A DNA stretch of 64,000 bases, taken from Clostridia bacterium. GTDB lineage: Bacteria > Bacillota > Clostridia > Christensenellales > Borkfalkiaceae. Made by a program: the position numbers and the translations under genes. The notes beneath the pieces were generated by a model, which was given only the letters and a program-made list of their open reading frames with translations, had not been told where the DNA came from and searched no databases. Of the stretch, positions 42,669 through 51,973 are shown piece by piece (the stretch's first letter is position 1; each line of letters opens with the position of its first letter). The stretch is from contig JAIDVM010000011.1 in the NCBI GenBank assembly GCA_029059705.1, positions 21,914-85,913 of the forward strand, in the 5' to 3' direction.

Positions 42669-43712
42669 TTACCGCGCCTTCAAGGTCGCCAAAATTTCTT
42701 TAATAATTCTTTCGTTACCGCATTTTACGGCGCTCGCCGCAAGTGCGGTTTTTAATTTTTTGTCGCCAAACAGCGCCGTCGCCCCGTCAATCAGCGCCGC
42801 GTCCGTCAAATCGCCCTCGCGCAACACGCGGCACAATCCCGCGTTTTCAAAATATTCCGCGTTCTTCACTTGGTCGCCGCGGCTGCGCCTGTTTTCAAGC
42901 GGTATAAACAGAGTTGGTATTTTCAGCGCAACCAGCTCGTGCGCCGCGTTCGAGCCGCCCCGCGAAACCGCCACGTCCGCGCAGGCATAGCACGCGCCCA
43001 TGTCGTCGCAGAATTCTATTTGTTTATAACCGTAAACGTCCGCGCCTGTCGTTCTGCCCTTGCCGCAAATATGCAAAATATTATAATTTTTGCACACCGT
43101 CGGCGCAATTCTTTCTATGTGCGCGTTTATAATTTCGGAACCGCTTCCGCCCCCCAAAACCAAAATGGTGGGGCGCATGTCCAAACCGAACTTTGCGCGC
43201 GCTTCTATTTTGTTTCCCTTAAAAATCTTTTCGCGCATGGGCGAACCCGTCCAAATCCCGTTCCCGAAGGCGCGGGCGGTGGAGGGGAAGGTGGTTAAAA
43301 CCTTTTTGCACTTGCCCGCAATAAATTTGTTCGCCAGCCCCGCCGTAAGGTCTGATTCGTGCGTAATTACGGGAATACCCCGCTTTTTCGCCGCCACCGC
43401 GGCGGGCACGCACGCATAACCGCCCTTGCAAAAAACGAGGTCGGGTTTAACTTCGTCCAAAATTTTCCCCGCCTCGCCTATGCACTTAAACAGCTTAAAG
43501 GGGAGCGCAAGGTTGCAAAGGATTTTCCCACGCACCAGCTTAACCGCTCCGCACTCCAAAAAATCGATTCCGTTGCTTTGGCAAATGCTCTTTTCAATGC
43601 CGTCCGTCCCCAAATAAAGGTTGTCCGTAATTCCGTTTAAAGCTTCGATAATCGCAACGTTAGGTATAACGTGTCCGGCGCTGCCGCCGCCGCAAAATAA
43701 TATTCTTTTCAT
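42669..43712 (-). CDS. murG: UDP-GlcNAc:lipid I GlcNAc transferase MurG
   Basis: A 347-residue GT28 glycosyltransferase making lipid II at the inner membrane face. It has FCGGGSAGHVIPN (N-terminal glycine loop), VITHESDLTAGLANKFI, VLGGGSGSEIINAHIE and VSRGGSNAAHEL (UDP-GlcNAc site). It is isolated from other division/cell-wall genes. ATG 43712 has no strong Shine-Dalgarno. Full length. Confidence 0.93.
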   Translation of the reverse strand: MKRILFCGGGSAGHVIPNVAIIEALNGITDNLYLGTDGIEKSICQSNGIDFLECGAVKLVRGKILCNLALPFKLFKCIGEAGKILDEVKPDLVFCKGGYACVPAAVAAKKRGIPVITHESDLTAGLANKFIAGKCKKVLTTFPSTARAFGNGIWTGSPMREKIFKGNKIEARAKFGLDMRPTILVLGGGSGSEIINAHIERIAPTVCKNYNILHICGKGRTTGADVYGYKQIEFCDDMGACYACADVAVSRGGSNAAHELVALKIPTLFIPLENRRSRGDQVKNAEYFENAGLCRVLREGDLTDAALIDGATALFGDKKLKTALAASAVKCGNERIIKEILATLKAR

Positions 43713-43751
43713 AGCAATAATATATTTATTATTGCCTTAAATTATGAAAAT

Positions 43752-44327
43752 TTACCGCATAATAACCTTTTTTATTACGTATTCGGTAACGTCGCAAAGC
43801 TCGCTTATAAATTCGTCGCGCGGCTTCATGTTCTTTCCGCTCCTTATCCATACCTCATAGCTGTGCGTAAGCCCCGCCGCCGTAAATGTGACGGGCAAAA
43901 CTATGTCCGCCTCGGGCATATCGGGGTGCGCCGCCAAAATCGCCGAGGTAGTCTTTTCAACCATAATTTCCTTCAGCCTCGTCATAACGCCGCCCGCTTC
44001 CTTCGAAAACAACAAATAGTTTCTGAAAGCCTCTTTTTCGTCAAGCAATGCCGAAATATTTTCAAGCATGGCGTAGGTGGAGCCGTAAACGTCGTCAACG
44101 TCAAAATCGCTTATGCACTCTTCGATTTTCGCAGCGATTTCCCCGTCTATGTCCTTAATAACAGCGTTTACGTCCGCATAGTGCAAATAAAACGTCGAAC
44201 GGTTTACAAGCGCCTTTGCCGCTATGTCCGAAACGCTTATTTTGCTGGCTTCCGTTTTGGTCATAAGCTGCATAAAAGCGTTTTTAATAGCCGCCCGCGT
44301 TTTAATAATTCTTTTGTCCGTCGCCAT
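43752..44327 (-). CDS. TetR-family transcriptional regulator
   Basis: A 191-residue regulator. The N-terminal helix-turn-helix (about 8-55) reads RIIKTRAAIKNAFMQLMTK...ISVSDIAAKALVNRSTFYLHYADVNAVI, typical of the TetR/DhaS-like group. The C-terminal ligand domain is not recognised. ATG 44327 has GGAG upstream and was preferred over the TTG at 44342. Targets unknown; divergent from the small membrane protein/PAP2 pair, which it might control. Confidence 0.88.
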   Translation of the reverse strand: MATDKRIIKTRAAIKNAFMQLMTKTEASKISVSDIAAKALVNRSTFYLHYADVNAVIKDIDGEIAAKIEECISDFDVDDVYGSTYAMLENISALLDEKEAFRNYLLFSKEAGGVMTRLKEIMVEKTTSAILAAHPDMPEADIVLPVTFTAAGLTHSYEVWIRSGKNMKPRDEFISELCDVTEYVIKKVIMR

Positions 44328-44397
44328 AATTTTCTCCGTCAAAATTTACTTTCCGTGTACATTATACAACGTTTTGACGATTAAATCAAATTAAAAC

Positions 44398-44426
44398 TTG
44401 ACATAATAAAAAGAGAGTTGTAAAAT
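44398..44426 (+). promoter_or_regulatory. Promoter of the small membrane protein gene (leaderless)
   Basis: TTGACA (44398-44403), 17-bp spacer, TAAAAT (44421-44426). Predicted +1 at 44433 is the A of the ATG itself. Confidence 0.78.
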
Positions 44427-44432
44427 TAAAAT

Positions 44433-44753
44433 ATGCCTTTCGAATATATAATCGCAATAGTCTGCGGCTCGGTTTTCGCAGTTCTGTTCATAGCAAATAT
44501 AATCGTTTATTATTTAAACGCAAAAAAGAAAAAGCTCGCGCGCGAGGAGCTTGAAAAGATGTACGCCGATAAAAACCTCGCAAAAATGAAGTACGATTCC
44601 GTGGCTTACGACAAGGAAACGGAAGAGCTTATAAAAAACGCCGAAGCCTCAAACGAAATCAAGCCCGTAGCCTCTGCCGAAGAGGAAAAATACAACCAGC
44701 TTGTAATAGAAGGGCTCGAAGAAATCACGGGCGATTACAAACCCGAAAATTAA
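44433..44753 (+). CDS. Small single-pass membrane protein, unknown function
   Basis: A 106-residue protein. A hydrophobic segment at about 5-28 (YIIAIVCGSVFAVLFIANIIVYYL) is followed by a Lys-rich stretch (NAKKKKLAREELEKM), predicting a cytoplasmic acidic C-terminal domain with helical character. I do not recognise a family. It lies 2 nt before the PAP2 gene, so they form one unit. No Shine-Dalgarno; the promoter suggests a leaderless mRNA. Confidence 0.7.
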   Translation: MPFEYIIAIVCGSVFAVLFIANIIVYYLNAKKKKLAREELEKMYADKNLAKMKYDSVAYDKETEELIKNAEASNEIKPVASAEEEKYNQLVIEGLEEITGDYKPEN

Positions 44754-44755
44754 CC

Positions 44756-45430
44756 ATGGAAATACAGTTTTTACAATGGGTTGACGCCACTTTCCACTCG
44801 CAGGCGTGGCTCAACTATATAATGAAATATATAACTTATATAGGAGAATTCGGCGCGGGCGCGATTATTTGCGCGCTTGTGCTTTTAATTTTCAAAAAAA
44901 CCCGCTGGGCGGGGGTGGCGGTGGGCTGCGCGCTCGTTTTAGACGTGCTAATCGTAAACGTAATTTTAAAACTATCAGTCAACCGTGCCAGACCGTGGAG
45001 CGAGTACGAGCCGTTTTTGGATTTTTACAAGGCTTACGGCGTCCGCCAACCCACCGATTCGTCCTTTCCGTCGGGGCACTCCGCGGCGCTCTTTGCCGCA
45101 GCCGTCGCGCTTACGTTCAGATACAAATTAAAGGCTCTGCCCGCAATAATAATCGCGCTTTTGGTCGCGCTTTCACGCATTTATCTGTGCGTTCATTACC
45201 CAACCGACGTTCTGGGCGGAATATTAATCGGCTCCGCGTGCGGCGTTGCGGGGCACTTTGCGGCAACAGGGCTTAAAAAGCTGTATGATGAAAAGCTTGC
45301 GCCCCTTGTACAAAAACGCAAGGGCATAACGCCCGAACAGCCGGCGGGAGAGGCAAACGAACCGCAGCCCGAACAGCAACCAGACCAACAACCCGAGCAG
45401 ACGGGCAGTCAACAACCCGAACAAGAATAA
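44756..45430 (+). CDS. PAP2-family membrane phosphatase
   Basis: A 224-residue protein with about five to six membrane helices. All three acid-phosphatase motifs are present: KLSVNRARPW, PSGHSAALF and SRIYLCVHYPTDVLGG. It is likely an undecaprenyl-diphosphate or phosphatidylglycerophosphate phosphatase. The last 40 residues are a Gln/Pro/Glu repeat tail (PEQQPDQQPEQ), predicted disordered and not derived from repeat B. It is the second gene of a two-gene unit. Confidence 0.88.
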   Translation: MEIQFLQWVDATFHSQAWLNYIMKYITYIGEFGAGAIICALVLLIFKKTRWAGVAVGCALVLDVLIVNVILKLSVNRARPWSEYEPFLDFYKAYGVRQPTDSSFPSGHSAALFAAAVALTFRYKLKALPAIIIALLVALSRIYLCVHYPTDVLGGILIGSACGVAGHFAATGLKKLYDEKLAPLVQKRKGITPEQPAGEANEPQPEQQPDQQPEQTGSQQPEQE

Positions 45431-45436
45431 AATATA

Positions 45437-45468
45437 AGCCCTCCCGAAGTAAAGGGAGGGCTTTTTTT
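45437..45468 (+). terminator. Terminator after the PAP2 gene
   Basis: A 9-bp stem AGCCCTCCC / GGGAGGGCT with an 8-nt loop, followed by TTTTTT. Confidence 0.88.
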
Positions 45469-45475
45469 GCCGTTT

Positions 45476-45910
45476 TTATTTTATTTCAAACCTTAACACA
45501 AGCGGCTTGTTCATCAGCGTTTTAACCACGGTAAAACCGCCGTTTTCTATTTTAATTTTTTCGCGGTGCTCCACGCCGAAAATCCAAACGTTCCCCGTCA
45601 TTTCGCGCGTTTCGCCGTCCACGGAATAAGTGCCCTCAACCGTCTTTTTTTCGCCGTCCTTGGGCTTAAAGCTTATTTCCATTTTCTCGTCGTCAATAAG
45701 CGTGATTTTAATAAAATCGTATTCTTTAAGCAAATCCGCCCCGCCGAATTTCGCCTCAACGCAGTTGTATTCGGCAATGTAGGGTTTGGTCAGCGACTTA
45801 ACCGAGCTTTGCGTCGCTTCTGCGCACGCGGGCACAAGGCTTAAAACCGCCGCGGCAAAAATAACCGCAACCGCCAAAATTTTCGTCTTTAACTTATTTA
45901 ACCTTTTCAT
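45476..45910 (-). CDS. Small secreted lipoprotein-like protein
   Basis: A 144-residue protein when started at MKRLNKLKTK. The signal segment (AVAVIFAAAVLSL) ends VPACAEA, a plausible lipobox. The mature part is mostly beta: VEAKFGGADLLKEYDFIKITLIDDEKMEISFKPKDGEKKTVEGTYSVDG, a lipocalin-like pattern seen in many small Firmicutes lipoproteins. Function unknown. An upstream TTG would lengthen it by 12 residues; no Shine-Dalgarno supports either start. Confidence 0.65.
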   Translation of the reverse strand: MKRLNKLKTKILAVAVIFAAAVLSLVPACAEATQSSVKSLTKPYIAEYNCVEAKFGGADLLKEYDFIKITLIDDEKMEISFKPKDGEKKTVEGTYSVDGETREMTGNVWIFGVEHREKIKIENGGFTVVKTLMNKPLVLRFEIK

Positions 45911-45952
45911 ACCGAAAGTATGTGCAGAAAATTCTTTTTTAACCAAAAGTCA

Positions 45953-45985
45953 AAGCCCCCGCCGTTTTCGGCGGGGGCTTCTTCA
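45953..45985 (-). terminator. Terminator of fba
   Basis: An 11-bp stem AAGCCCCCGCC / GGCGGGGGCTT with loop GTTTTC, 30 bp after the fba stop. Confidence 0.8.
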
Positions 45986-46013
45986 TCGTATGTATGTCTT
46001 TCGTGCAGGCAAA

Positions 46014-46880
46014 TTACGCTTTGCCGATGCTCCCGAAAATTTCCATCTTTTCCTTAACGGTGTCCTTAATGGCCTGCGCGCCGGGTGCAAGCAGCTTGCG
46101 GGGGTCAAAGCCCTTGCCAACCAAATCCTTGCCCTCTTCAACGTACTTTCTCGTAGCCGCCTGGAAGGAAAGCTGGCACTCGGTGTTTACGTTAATTTTA
46201 GCAACGCCCAAAGAAATCGCCTTTTTAATCATGTCGGTGGGTATGCCCGTGCCGCCGTGAAGAACGAGGGGCATGTTGCCAACCTTCTTTTTAACCGCTG
46301 CAAGCGTTTCAAAGCTTAATCCTTCCCAGTTTGCGGGGTATTTGCCGTGAATGTTGCCAATGCCTGCCGCAAGCATGGTTACGCCAAGGTCGGCAATCTT
46401 TTTGCACTCTTCGGGGTCTGCGCACTCGCCCTTGCCGATAACGCCGTCCTCTTCGCCGCCGATAGAGCCGACTTCGGCCTCTATGCTAAGCCCCAAATGG
46501 TTGCAAACGGCAACAAGCTCTTTCGTCTTTTCAATGTTTTCCGCGATAGGGAAGTGGGAGCCGTCAAACATAATCGAAGAAAATCCCGCTTCTATGCACT
46601 TATAGCAGCCGTCGTAAGTGCCGTGGTCAAGGTGCAGTGCAACGGGGACGGTAATGTGCATTTCCTCAATCATTGCCTTAACCATAGCCGCAACCGTTTT
46701 AAAGCCCGTCATATATTTGCCCGCGCCTTCCGAAACGCCGAGGATAACGGGGGATTTAAGTTCTTCCGCGGTCTGCAAAATGGATTTGGTCCATTCCAAG
46801 TTGTTTATGTTAAACTGCCCTACGGCGTATTTGCCGTCCCTTGCCTTTTCAAGCATGTCCTTTGCCGAAACCAATGCCAT
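46014..46880 (-). CDS. fba: Class II fructose-1,6-bisphosphate aldolase
   Basis: A 288-residue zinc aldolase of glycolysis. It has GQFNINNLEWTKSIL, zinc and substrate residues in VALHLDHGTYDGC, EAEVGSIGGEEDG, GIGNIHGKYP and LVLHGGTGIPTDMIKKAI. ATG 46880 has GGAG about 9 nt upstream; the TTG 15 nt earlier overlaps that Shine-Dalgarno and was rejected. Divergent from gap: two glycolytic genes share one regulatory region. Confidence 0.95.
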   Translation of the reverse strand: MALVSAKDMLEKARDGKYAVGQFNINNLEWTKSILQTAEELKSPVILGVSEGAGKYMTGFKTVAAMVKAMIEEMHITVPVALHLDHGTYDGCYKCIEAGFSSIMFDGSHFPIAENIEKTKELVAVCNHLGLSIEAEVGSIGGEEDGVIGKGECADPEECKKIADLGVTMLAAGIGNIHGKYPANWEGLSFETLAAVKKKVGNMPLVLHGGTGIPTDMIKKAISLGVAKINVNTECQLSFQAATRKYVEEGKDLVGKGFDPRKLLAPGAQAIKDTVKEKMEIFGSIGKA

Positions 46881-46928
46881 ATCAAAAATCTCCAAAAAAA
46901 TTAATTGCGGTAAAATTTACCTTAGTTT

Positions 46929-46957
46929 ATTATAATGCAAGCGGCTTATAATTTCAA
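46929..46957 (-). promoter_or_regulatory. Promoter of fba
   Basis: Minus strand TTGAAA (46957-46952), 17-bp spacer, TATAAT (46934-46929). Confidence 0.72.
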
Positions 46958-47063
46958 GTTATTTCCGCAAATTATTAAAAAATAACAAAAAAGCGTTGCT
47001 TATTAAAAGTTAATGCAATATAATTTTATAAAGCATGTTAAAACGGCAAATCCATAAAAACGT

Positions 47064-47092
47064 TTGACTTGAAAATTTCTTTTTGTTATAAT
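47064..47092 (+). promoter_or_regulatory. Promoter of gap
   Basis: TTGACT (47064-47069), 17-bp spacer, TATAAT (47087-47092). Between it and the fba promoter lie about 105 bp of A/T-rich DNA without another clear element. Confidence 0.78.
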
Positions 47093-47146
47093 AATATCGA
47101 TTTGTAAAAAACAAATAATTTTATTTAATTCGGAGGAATTAATTTT

Positions 47147-48163
47147 ATGGCAAATGTAAAAGTTGCAATCAACGGTTTCGGCCGTATCGGTCGTCTCGCG
47201 TTCAGACAGATGTTCGACGCCGAAGGTTACGAAGTGGTGGCAATTAACGACTTAACCAGCCCCAAGATGCTCGCTCATCTTTTAAAGTACGATTCGGCTC
47301 AGGGCAGATACAAGTACTGCGACACCGTTGTTGCGGGTGAAGATTCCATTACCGTAAACGGTAAACAAATCAAAATCTTCGCAGAAAAGGACGCGGCTAA
47401 CCTTCCCTGGAAGGATTACGACGTAGACGTTGTTTTAGAGTGCACGGGCTTCTACTGCTCCAAAGAAAAAGCTTCCGCTCACATCAAAGCGGGCGCTAAA
47501 AAGTGCGTTATCTCCGCTCCCGCGGGCAACGATTTGCCTACCGTGGTTTACAGCGTAAACGAACACACCTTAAAGGCAAGCGACACGGTTATTTCGGCTG
47601 CAAGCTGCACCACCAACTGCCTCGCTCCTATGGCTGACACCTTAAACAAGCTCTGCAAAATCAAGAAGGGCTATATGACCACCATTCACGCATACACCGG
47701 CGACCAAATGGTTTTGGACGGCCCTCACCGTAAAGGCGATTTAAGAAGAGCAAGAGCTGCTGCCGTGAACATCGTTCCCAACTCCACGGGCGCGGCAAAG
47801 GCAATCGGTCTTGTTATCCCCGAACTCAACGGCGTTTTAGACGGCTGCGCACAGCGCGTTCCCGTTCCCACCGGTTCGTTGACCCAGCTTATCGCTGTTT
47901 GCGAAGGCGAAGTTGACGCAAACGCGGTAAACGGCGCAATGAAGGCTGCGGCTTCGGCTTCCTACGGCTACACCGAAGAAGAAATCGTTTCTTCCGACGT
48001 AATCGGCATGAGCTACGGCTCGCTGTTCGACGCAACCCAAACCAAGTGCATGCCCCTCGGCGACGGCACCACGCTTGTAAAGGTAGTAAGCTGGTACGAC
48101 AACGAAAATTCTTACACCTCGCAGATGGTAAGAACTATTAAATATTTCGCCGAACTCAAATAA
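47147..48163 (+). CDS. gap: Glyceraldehyde-3-phosphate dehydrogenase
   Basis: A 338-residue NAD-dependent glycolytic enzyme. Rossmann start [19 protein letters not shown], catalytic Cys in [51 protein letters not shown] and the C-terminal [26 protein letters not shown]-type codon use here is more T/A-rich and less CCC-rich than neighbours, as for a highly expressed gene. Strong CGGAGGA upstream. Confidence 0.97.
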   Translation: MANVKVAINGFGRIGRLAFRQMFDAEGYEVVAINDLTSPKMLAHLLKYDSAQGRYKYCDTVVAGEDSITVNGKQIKIFAEKDAANLPWKDYDVDVVLECTGFYCSKEKASAHIKAGAKKCVISAPAGNDLPTVVYSVNEHTLKASDTVISAASCTTNCLAPMADTLNKLCKIKKGYMTTIHAYTGDQMVLDGPHRKGDLRRARAAAVNIVPNSTGAAKAIGLVIPELNGVLDGCAQRVPVPTGSLTQLIAVCEGEVDANAVNGAMKAAASASYGYTEEEIVSSDVIGMSYGSLFDATQTKCMPLGDGTTLVKVVSWYDNENSYTSQMVRTIKYFAELK

Positions 48164-48182
48164 TTAAAAAATAAAAAATACG

Positions 48183-48217
48183 CCGCCCGCGCAGCTTTGC
48201 GCGGGCGGTTTTTAATT
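48183..48217 (+). terminator. Terminator of gap
   Basis: A 10-bp stem CCGCCCGCGC / GCGCGGGCGG, then TTTTTAATTT. Confidence 0.85.
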
Positions 48218-48266
48218 TGCACATATCCGAAAATTACATAAAAAGTACGGATTTTTCCATATAACC

Positions 48267-49367
48267 CTACACGTTAAATCTAAAAAGCACCACGTCGCCG
48301 TCTTTAATAACGTATTCCTTGCCCTCGGAGCGCACTTTACCCTTTTCGCGCGCGCCGACAAGCCCGCCGCACTCCAAAAGCACGTCCCATTCAACAACTT
48401 CGGCGCGGATAAAGCCCTTTTCGAAGTCCGTGTGTATCTTTCCGGCCGCCTGCGGCGCCTTCGTGCCTTTAACGATAGTCCAAGCCCTCGTTTCCTTTTC
48501 GCCCGCGGTGAGGTAGGAAATAAGCCCCAAAAGCGCGTAGCTTTTTTTGATTAAGCGGTTAAGCCCGCTCTCTTCAAGCCCCAATTCCTGCAAAAACATG
48601 GCGCACTCGTCGGGCTCCATTAAGGAAAGCTCTTCTTCTGTCTTTGCGCAGATTACCAAAACCTCGCTGCCCTCTTTTGCCGCGTAGTTTTTAACCGTTT
48701 GCACCAAAGCAATTTCGTTTTCGGGCTTGCCCATGTCGAATTCTGATATATTAGCCGCGTAAATAACGGGTTTGTAGGTTAAAAGGAACAAATTTTCCAA
48801 AAGCGGCTTTTCCTCGTCGCTACATTTAAAAAGGCGTGCGGGCTTTTCCTCGCTTAAAAACTTTTCAAGCCTTTCCAAAAACGCAAATTCCGCCGCGGCT
48901 TCCTTGTTCGCGCCGCCGCGCGCAACGTTTCTTATTCTGTCCTGACGCTTATTAACCGCCTCAATATCGGCCAAAATAAGCTCCAAGGTTATCGTCTGAA
49001 TGTCCGCAACGGGGTCAATCGCGCCCGAAACGTGGGTTATGTTTTCGTCCTCGAAGCACCTTACAACGTGAACGATTGCGTCGCACTCGCGCACGTGGGA
49101 AAGGAACTTGTTGCCCAAGCCTTCGCCCTTCGAAGCGCCCTTTACAAGCCCCGCAATGTCAACGAATTCTACGATGGCGGGGGTAACCTTTTTGCTCGAA
49201 TACAGCGCGGCAAGCTTATCAAGCCGCTCGTCGGGCACGGCAACCACGCCCACGTTGGGCTCAATCGTGCAAAAGGGGTAGTTCGCGGCTTCGGCGCCCG
49301 CGTGCGTAATTGCGTTAAACAGCGTGGATTTGCCAACGTTGGGCAGTCCCACAACACCTAATTTCAT
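48267..49367 (-). CDS. ychF: Ribosome-binding ATPase YchF/OLA1
   Basis: A 366-residue Obg-like P-loop protein. G1 GLPNVGKSTLFNAIT, DIAGLVKGASKGEGLGN (switch), NISEFD region in place of NKxD-type specificity, and a C-terminal TGS domain (LISYLTAGEKETRAWTIVKGTKAPQAAGKIH and FIRAEVVEWD). It prefers ATP and binds ribosomes. AAAGGA upstream. Divergent from argS with A/T-rich promoters between. Confidence 0.95.
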   Translation of the reverse strand: MKLGVVGLPNVGKSTLFNAITHAGAEAANYPFCTIEPNVGVVAVPDERLDKLAALYSSKKVTPAIVEFVDIAGLVKGASKGEGLGNKFLSHVRECDAIVHVVRCFEDENITHVSGAIDPVADIQTITLELILADIEAVNKRQDRIRNVARGGANKEAAAEFAFLERLEKFLSEEKPARLFKCSDEEKPLLENLFLLTYKPVIYAANISEFDMGKPENEIALVQTVKNYAAKEGSEVLVICAKTEEELSLMEPDECAMFLQELGLEESGLNRLIKKSYALLGLISYLTAGEKETRAWTIVKGTKAPQAAGKIHTDFEKGFIRAEVVEWDVLLECGGLVGAREKGKVRSEGKEYVIKDGDVVLFRFNV

Positions 49368-49419
49368 AAAAAATCCTTTTCGCGCCGTTTCCGCGCGCGA
49401 TACGTCGTAATTTACTTAA

Positions 49420-49448
49420 ATTATAATATAATCGCCCAAAATAATCAA
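49420..49448 (-). promoter_or_regulatory. Promoter of ychF
   Basis: Minus strand TTGATT (49448-49443), 17-bp spacer, TATAAT (49425-49420). Confidence 0.65.
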
Positions 49449-49466
49449 AACAATTACGGCGTAAAC

Positions 49467-49495
49467 TTGATATATTTTTGTTTTTGTGTTAAAAT
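49467..49495 (+). promoter_or_regulatory. Promoter of argS (leaderless-type)
   Basis: TTGATA (49467-49472), 17-bp spacer, TAAAAT (49490-49495). Predicted start about 49502, 4 nt before the ATG. Confidence 0.7.
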
Positions 49496-49505
49496 TTAAG
49501 GCGTT

Positions 49506-51185
49506 ATGGATTACAAAGCATACGTTTCTGAAAAAATTGAAATAGCGGGCGTGGACAAGGGCGAAATTTATTCTTCGATTGCGCTTCCGCCCACTTCCGA
49601 CATGGGCGATTACGCGCTTCCCTGCTTTAAATTTGCAAAAATTCTGCGCAAAAGTCCGCAAATTATCGCCGAGGAGCTTAAAAATTCGTTTGTCACCGAC
49701 GACGTAATAAGCGAAGTTTCGGCGGTGAACGGTTATTTAAACTTTAAAATAAACAAGCAAAAGCTCGCTTTCGAGGTGTTAAAAAACGTTTTAAAGGCGG
49801 GGGACGGCTACGGTTCTTCTAAGGAAGGCGAGGGCAAAACGGTTTGCATAGATTATTCTTCGGTCAATATCGCAAAGCCATTCCACATAGGGCACCTTTC
49901 CACAACGGTAATAGGCGGCGCGCTCTATAAAATTTTTAAATTTTCGGGCTATAACGCGGTGGGGATTAACCACCTCGGCGATTACGGCACGCAGTTCGGC
50001 AAGCTTATTTCCGCCTATAAGCGCTGGGGCGATGAAAAAGACGTTGAAAAGCGCGGCATACACGCGATAAACGAGCTTTACGTGCGCTTCAACGAAGAGG
50101 CGACCGAGGAAATGGAGGCGGAAGCGCGCGAGTATTTCCGCAATATCGAGAGCGGCGACAAAGAGGCGAACGAGCTTTTCGAGTGGTTTAAAAAGCTCAC
50201 GCTCGATTACGTTAAAGAAATTTACGAAAAGCTCAACATACGGTTCGACAGCTATGCGGGCGAAAGGTTTTACACCGACAAAATGCAGCCCGTTGTTGAC
50301 GAGTTGAAGGAAAAGGGGCTTTTGAAAGAGAGCGAGGGGGCGCAAATCGTGGATTTGGAGCCTTACGGCATGCCGCCCTGCTTAATACTGCGTTCGGACG
50401 GCGCCTCGCTTTACGCTACGCGCGACCTTGCCGCGGCAATTTACCGCAAAAACACTTACGATTTTTACAAGTGTTTATACGTTGTCGCCTATCAGCAAAA
50501 TCTGCACTTTAAGCAGGTTTTTAAGGTGTTGGAGCTTATGGGCAAGCCTTGGGCAAAGGATTTGGTGCATGTAGCTTACGGTATGGTTTCGTTAGAGGAC
50601 GGCGCGATGTCCACGCGAAAGGGCAAGGTTGTGTGGCTTGAGGATGTTATAAACAAGTGCGTGCAAAAGGCTTATTCCGTTATAAACGACAAAAACCCCG
50701 CGCTTGAAAACAAGGAAGAAATTGCAAAAACCGTGGGCTTGGGGGCGGTAATTTTCGGCGCGTTATACAACAATAAAATTAAGGACATAACCTTTTCCTA
50801 CGACAAGGTTTTAAGCTTCGAGGGCGAAACGAGCGTTTACGTTCAATACACCTGCGCCCGCGCAAACTCGGTGCTTTTAAAGAGCGGAACCGCGTTAAAG
50901 CCCGTAAAAAATTACGCCCCGTGCGAACAGGAAGCCGAGGTGATAAAATCGCTTGCCGCATTCCCCGAAACGGTGGCGGAGGCTGCGGCAAAATACGAGC
51001 CGTCGGTCGTTGCGCGCTACGCGGTGGACCTTGCGCAAAAGTACAACAAGTTTTATATCGACTGTAAAATTTTAACGGCGGAGGGGGAAGCGAAGGACTT
51101 CCGTCTTGCCCTTACAAAAGCCGCCTTGCAAACGCTTAAAAACGCGTTGGCGCTCCTTGGAATAGGCGTGCCCGAAAAGATGTAA
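49506..51185 (+). CDS. argS: Arginyl-tRNA synthetase
   Basis: A 559-residue class I synthetase. N-terminal Add1 domain (1-100), the HIGH-type motif in SSVNIAKPFHIGHLSTTVIGG, the KMSKS-equivalent MSTRKGKVVWLED and a C-terminal anticodon-binding helical domain (SVYVQYTCARANSVL...). Full length. No Shine-Dalgarno precedes the ATG, matching the leaderless-type promoter. The HAD phosphatase follows after 18 bp. Confidence 0.95.
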   Translation: MDYKAYVSEKIEIAGVDKGEIYSSIALPPTSDMGDYALPCFKFAKILRKSPQIIAEELKNSFVTDDVISEVSAVNGYLNFKINKQKLAFEVLKNVLKAGDGYGSSKEGEGKTVCIDYSSVNIAKPFHIGHLSTTVIGGALYKIFKFSGYNAVGINHLGDYGTQFGKLISAYKRWGDEKDVEKRGIHAINELYVRFNEEATEEMEAEAREYFRNIESGDKEANELFEWFKKLTLDYVKEIYEKLNIRFDSYAGERFYTDKMQPVVDELKEKGLLKESEGAQIVDLEPYGMPPCLILRSDGASLYATRDLAAAIYRKNTYDFYKCLYVVAYQQNLHFKQVFKVLELMGKPWAKDLVHVAYGMVSLEDGAMSTRKGKVVWLEDVINKCVQKAYSVINDKNPALENKEEIAKTVGLGAVIFGALYNNKIKDITFSYDKVLSFEGETSVYVQYTCARANSVLLKSGTALKPVKNYAPCEQEAEVIKSLAAFPETVAEAAAKYEPSVVARYAVDLAQKYNKFYIDCKILTAEGEAKDFRLALTKAALQTLKNALALLGIGVPEKM

Positions 51186-51203
51186 ACGCGGTAAAAAAGT
51201 TTT

Positions 51204-51854
51204 ATGTACAAGCTGATAATTTTCGATTTGGACGGAACGCTTTTAAACACGTCCTTAACAATTCAAAGCGTAATAAACGAAAGCTTGAAAAAGTTTTCGC
51301 TGCCGCCGCTTACGGTTGAGCAAACTAAAAAATTCGTTGGCAACGGCGCAAGAAAATTAGTTGAGCGCGCGGTGGAAAAAGAGGATAAAGAGCTTATCGA
51401 AAAGGTGTATGCGGATTATTCCCAAAGGTTTGCAAACTGCTCTAACGAACTGTCTTTTTTGTACGACGGAGCGGCGGAAGCGTTGCAAAATTTCAGGGCG
51501 GGAGGGATACTTCTTGCAATAGTTACCAACAAGCCGCAAGGCGCGACAGACCGCGTTTATGGCGATTTTTTGGCAAATTTGGGGTTTAGCGAAGTACTAT
51601 GTCAGACAGAAAACACCCCTTTAAAGCCAAATCCCGCCTCTACTTTAAAGATTATGCGCGATTTGGGGGTAAAACCCGAAGAATGTCTTTTTGTGGGCGA
51701 CGGCGAAACGGACGTGCAAACCGCGGCTAACGCGGGCGTGGACTGCGTTTCGGTTTTGTGGGGCTACCGCAGTAAAGAGCAGCTTAAATCGGCGGGCGCA
51801 AGGGTTTTTGCGGGCAGCTTTAAGGAGCTTGAAAATCTGGTGTTGAACGGTTAA
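51204..51854 (+). CDS. HAD-family phosphatase (phosphoglycolate phosphatase-like)
   Basis: A 216-residue HAD subfamily IA hydrolase. Motif I is FDLDGTLLNT (Asp8, Asp10), motif II VTNKP, motif III KPNP, motif IV GDGETDVQTA; the cap domain is helical (about 15-85). It resembles Gph/PpaX-type enzymes, but the substrate is uncertain. Lies 18 bp after argS; no Shine-Dalgarno. A TAAAAA at 51192-51197 is placed like the -10 of the leaderless genes here, but no good -35 is present. Confidence 0.85.
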   Translation: MYKLIIFDLDGTLLNTSLTIQSVINESLKKFSLPPLTVEQTKKFVGNGARKLVERAVEKEDKELIEKVYADYSQRFANCSNELSFLYDGAAEALQNFRAGGILLAIVTNKPQGATDRVYGDFLANLGFSEVLCQTENTPLKPNPASTLKIMRDLGVKPEECLFVGDGETDVQTAANAGVDCVSVLWGYRSKEQLKSAGARVFAGSFKELENLVLNG

Positions 51855-51881
51855 ATTTTTTGGAAAATTTTGTTAAAAATA

Positions 51882-51910
51882 TTGTAATTGAAGTTTTGCC
51901 GTGTTATAAT
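51882..51910 (+). promoter_or_regulatory. Promoter of the rubrerythrin gene
   Basis: TTGTAA (51882-51887), 17-bp spacer, TATAAT (51905-51910). Confidence 0.65.
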
Positions 51911-51973
51911 TCAAAACGTAAAAACGCGCCGTATCGGCGCAAAAATATTAAATTATTTAAGGAGTGATTAATC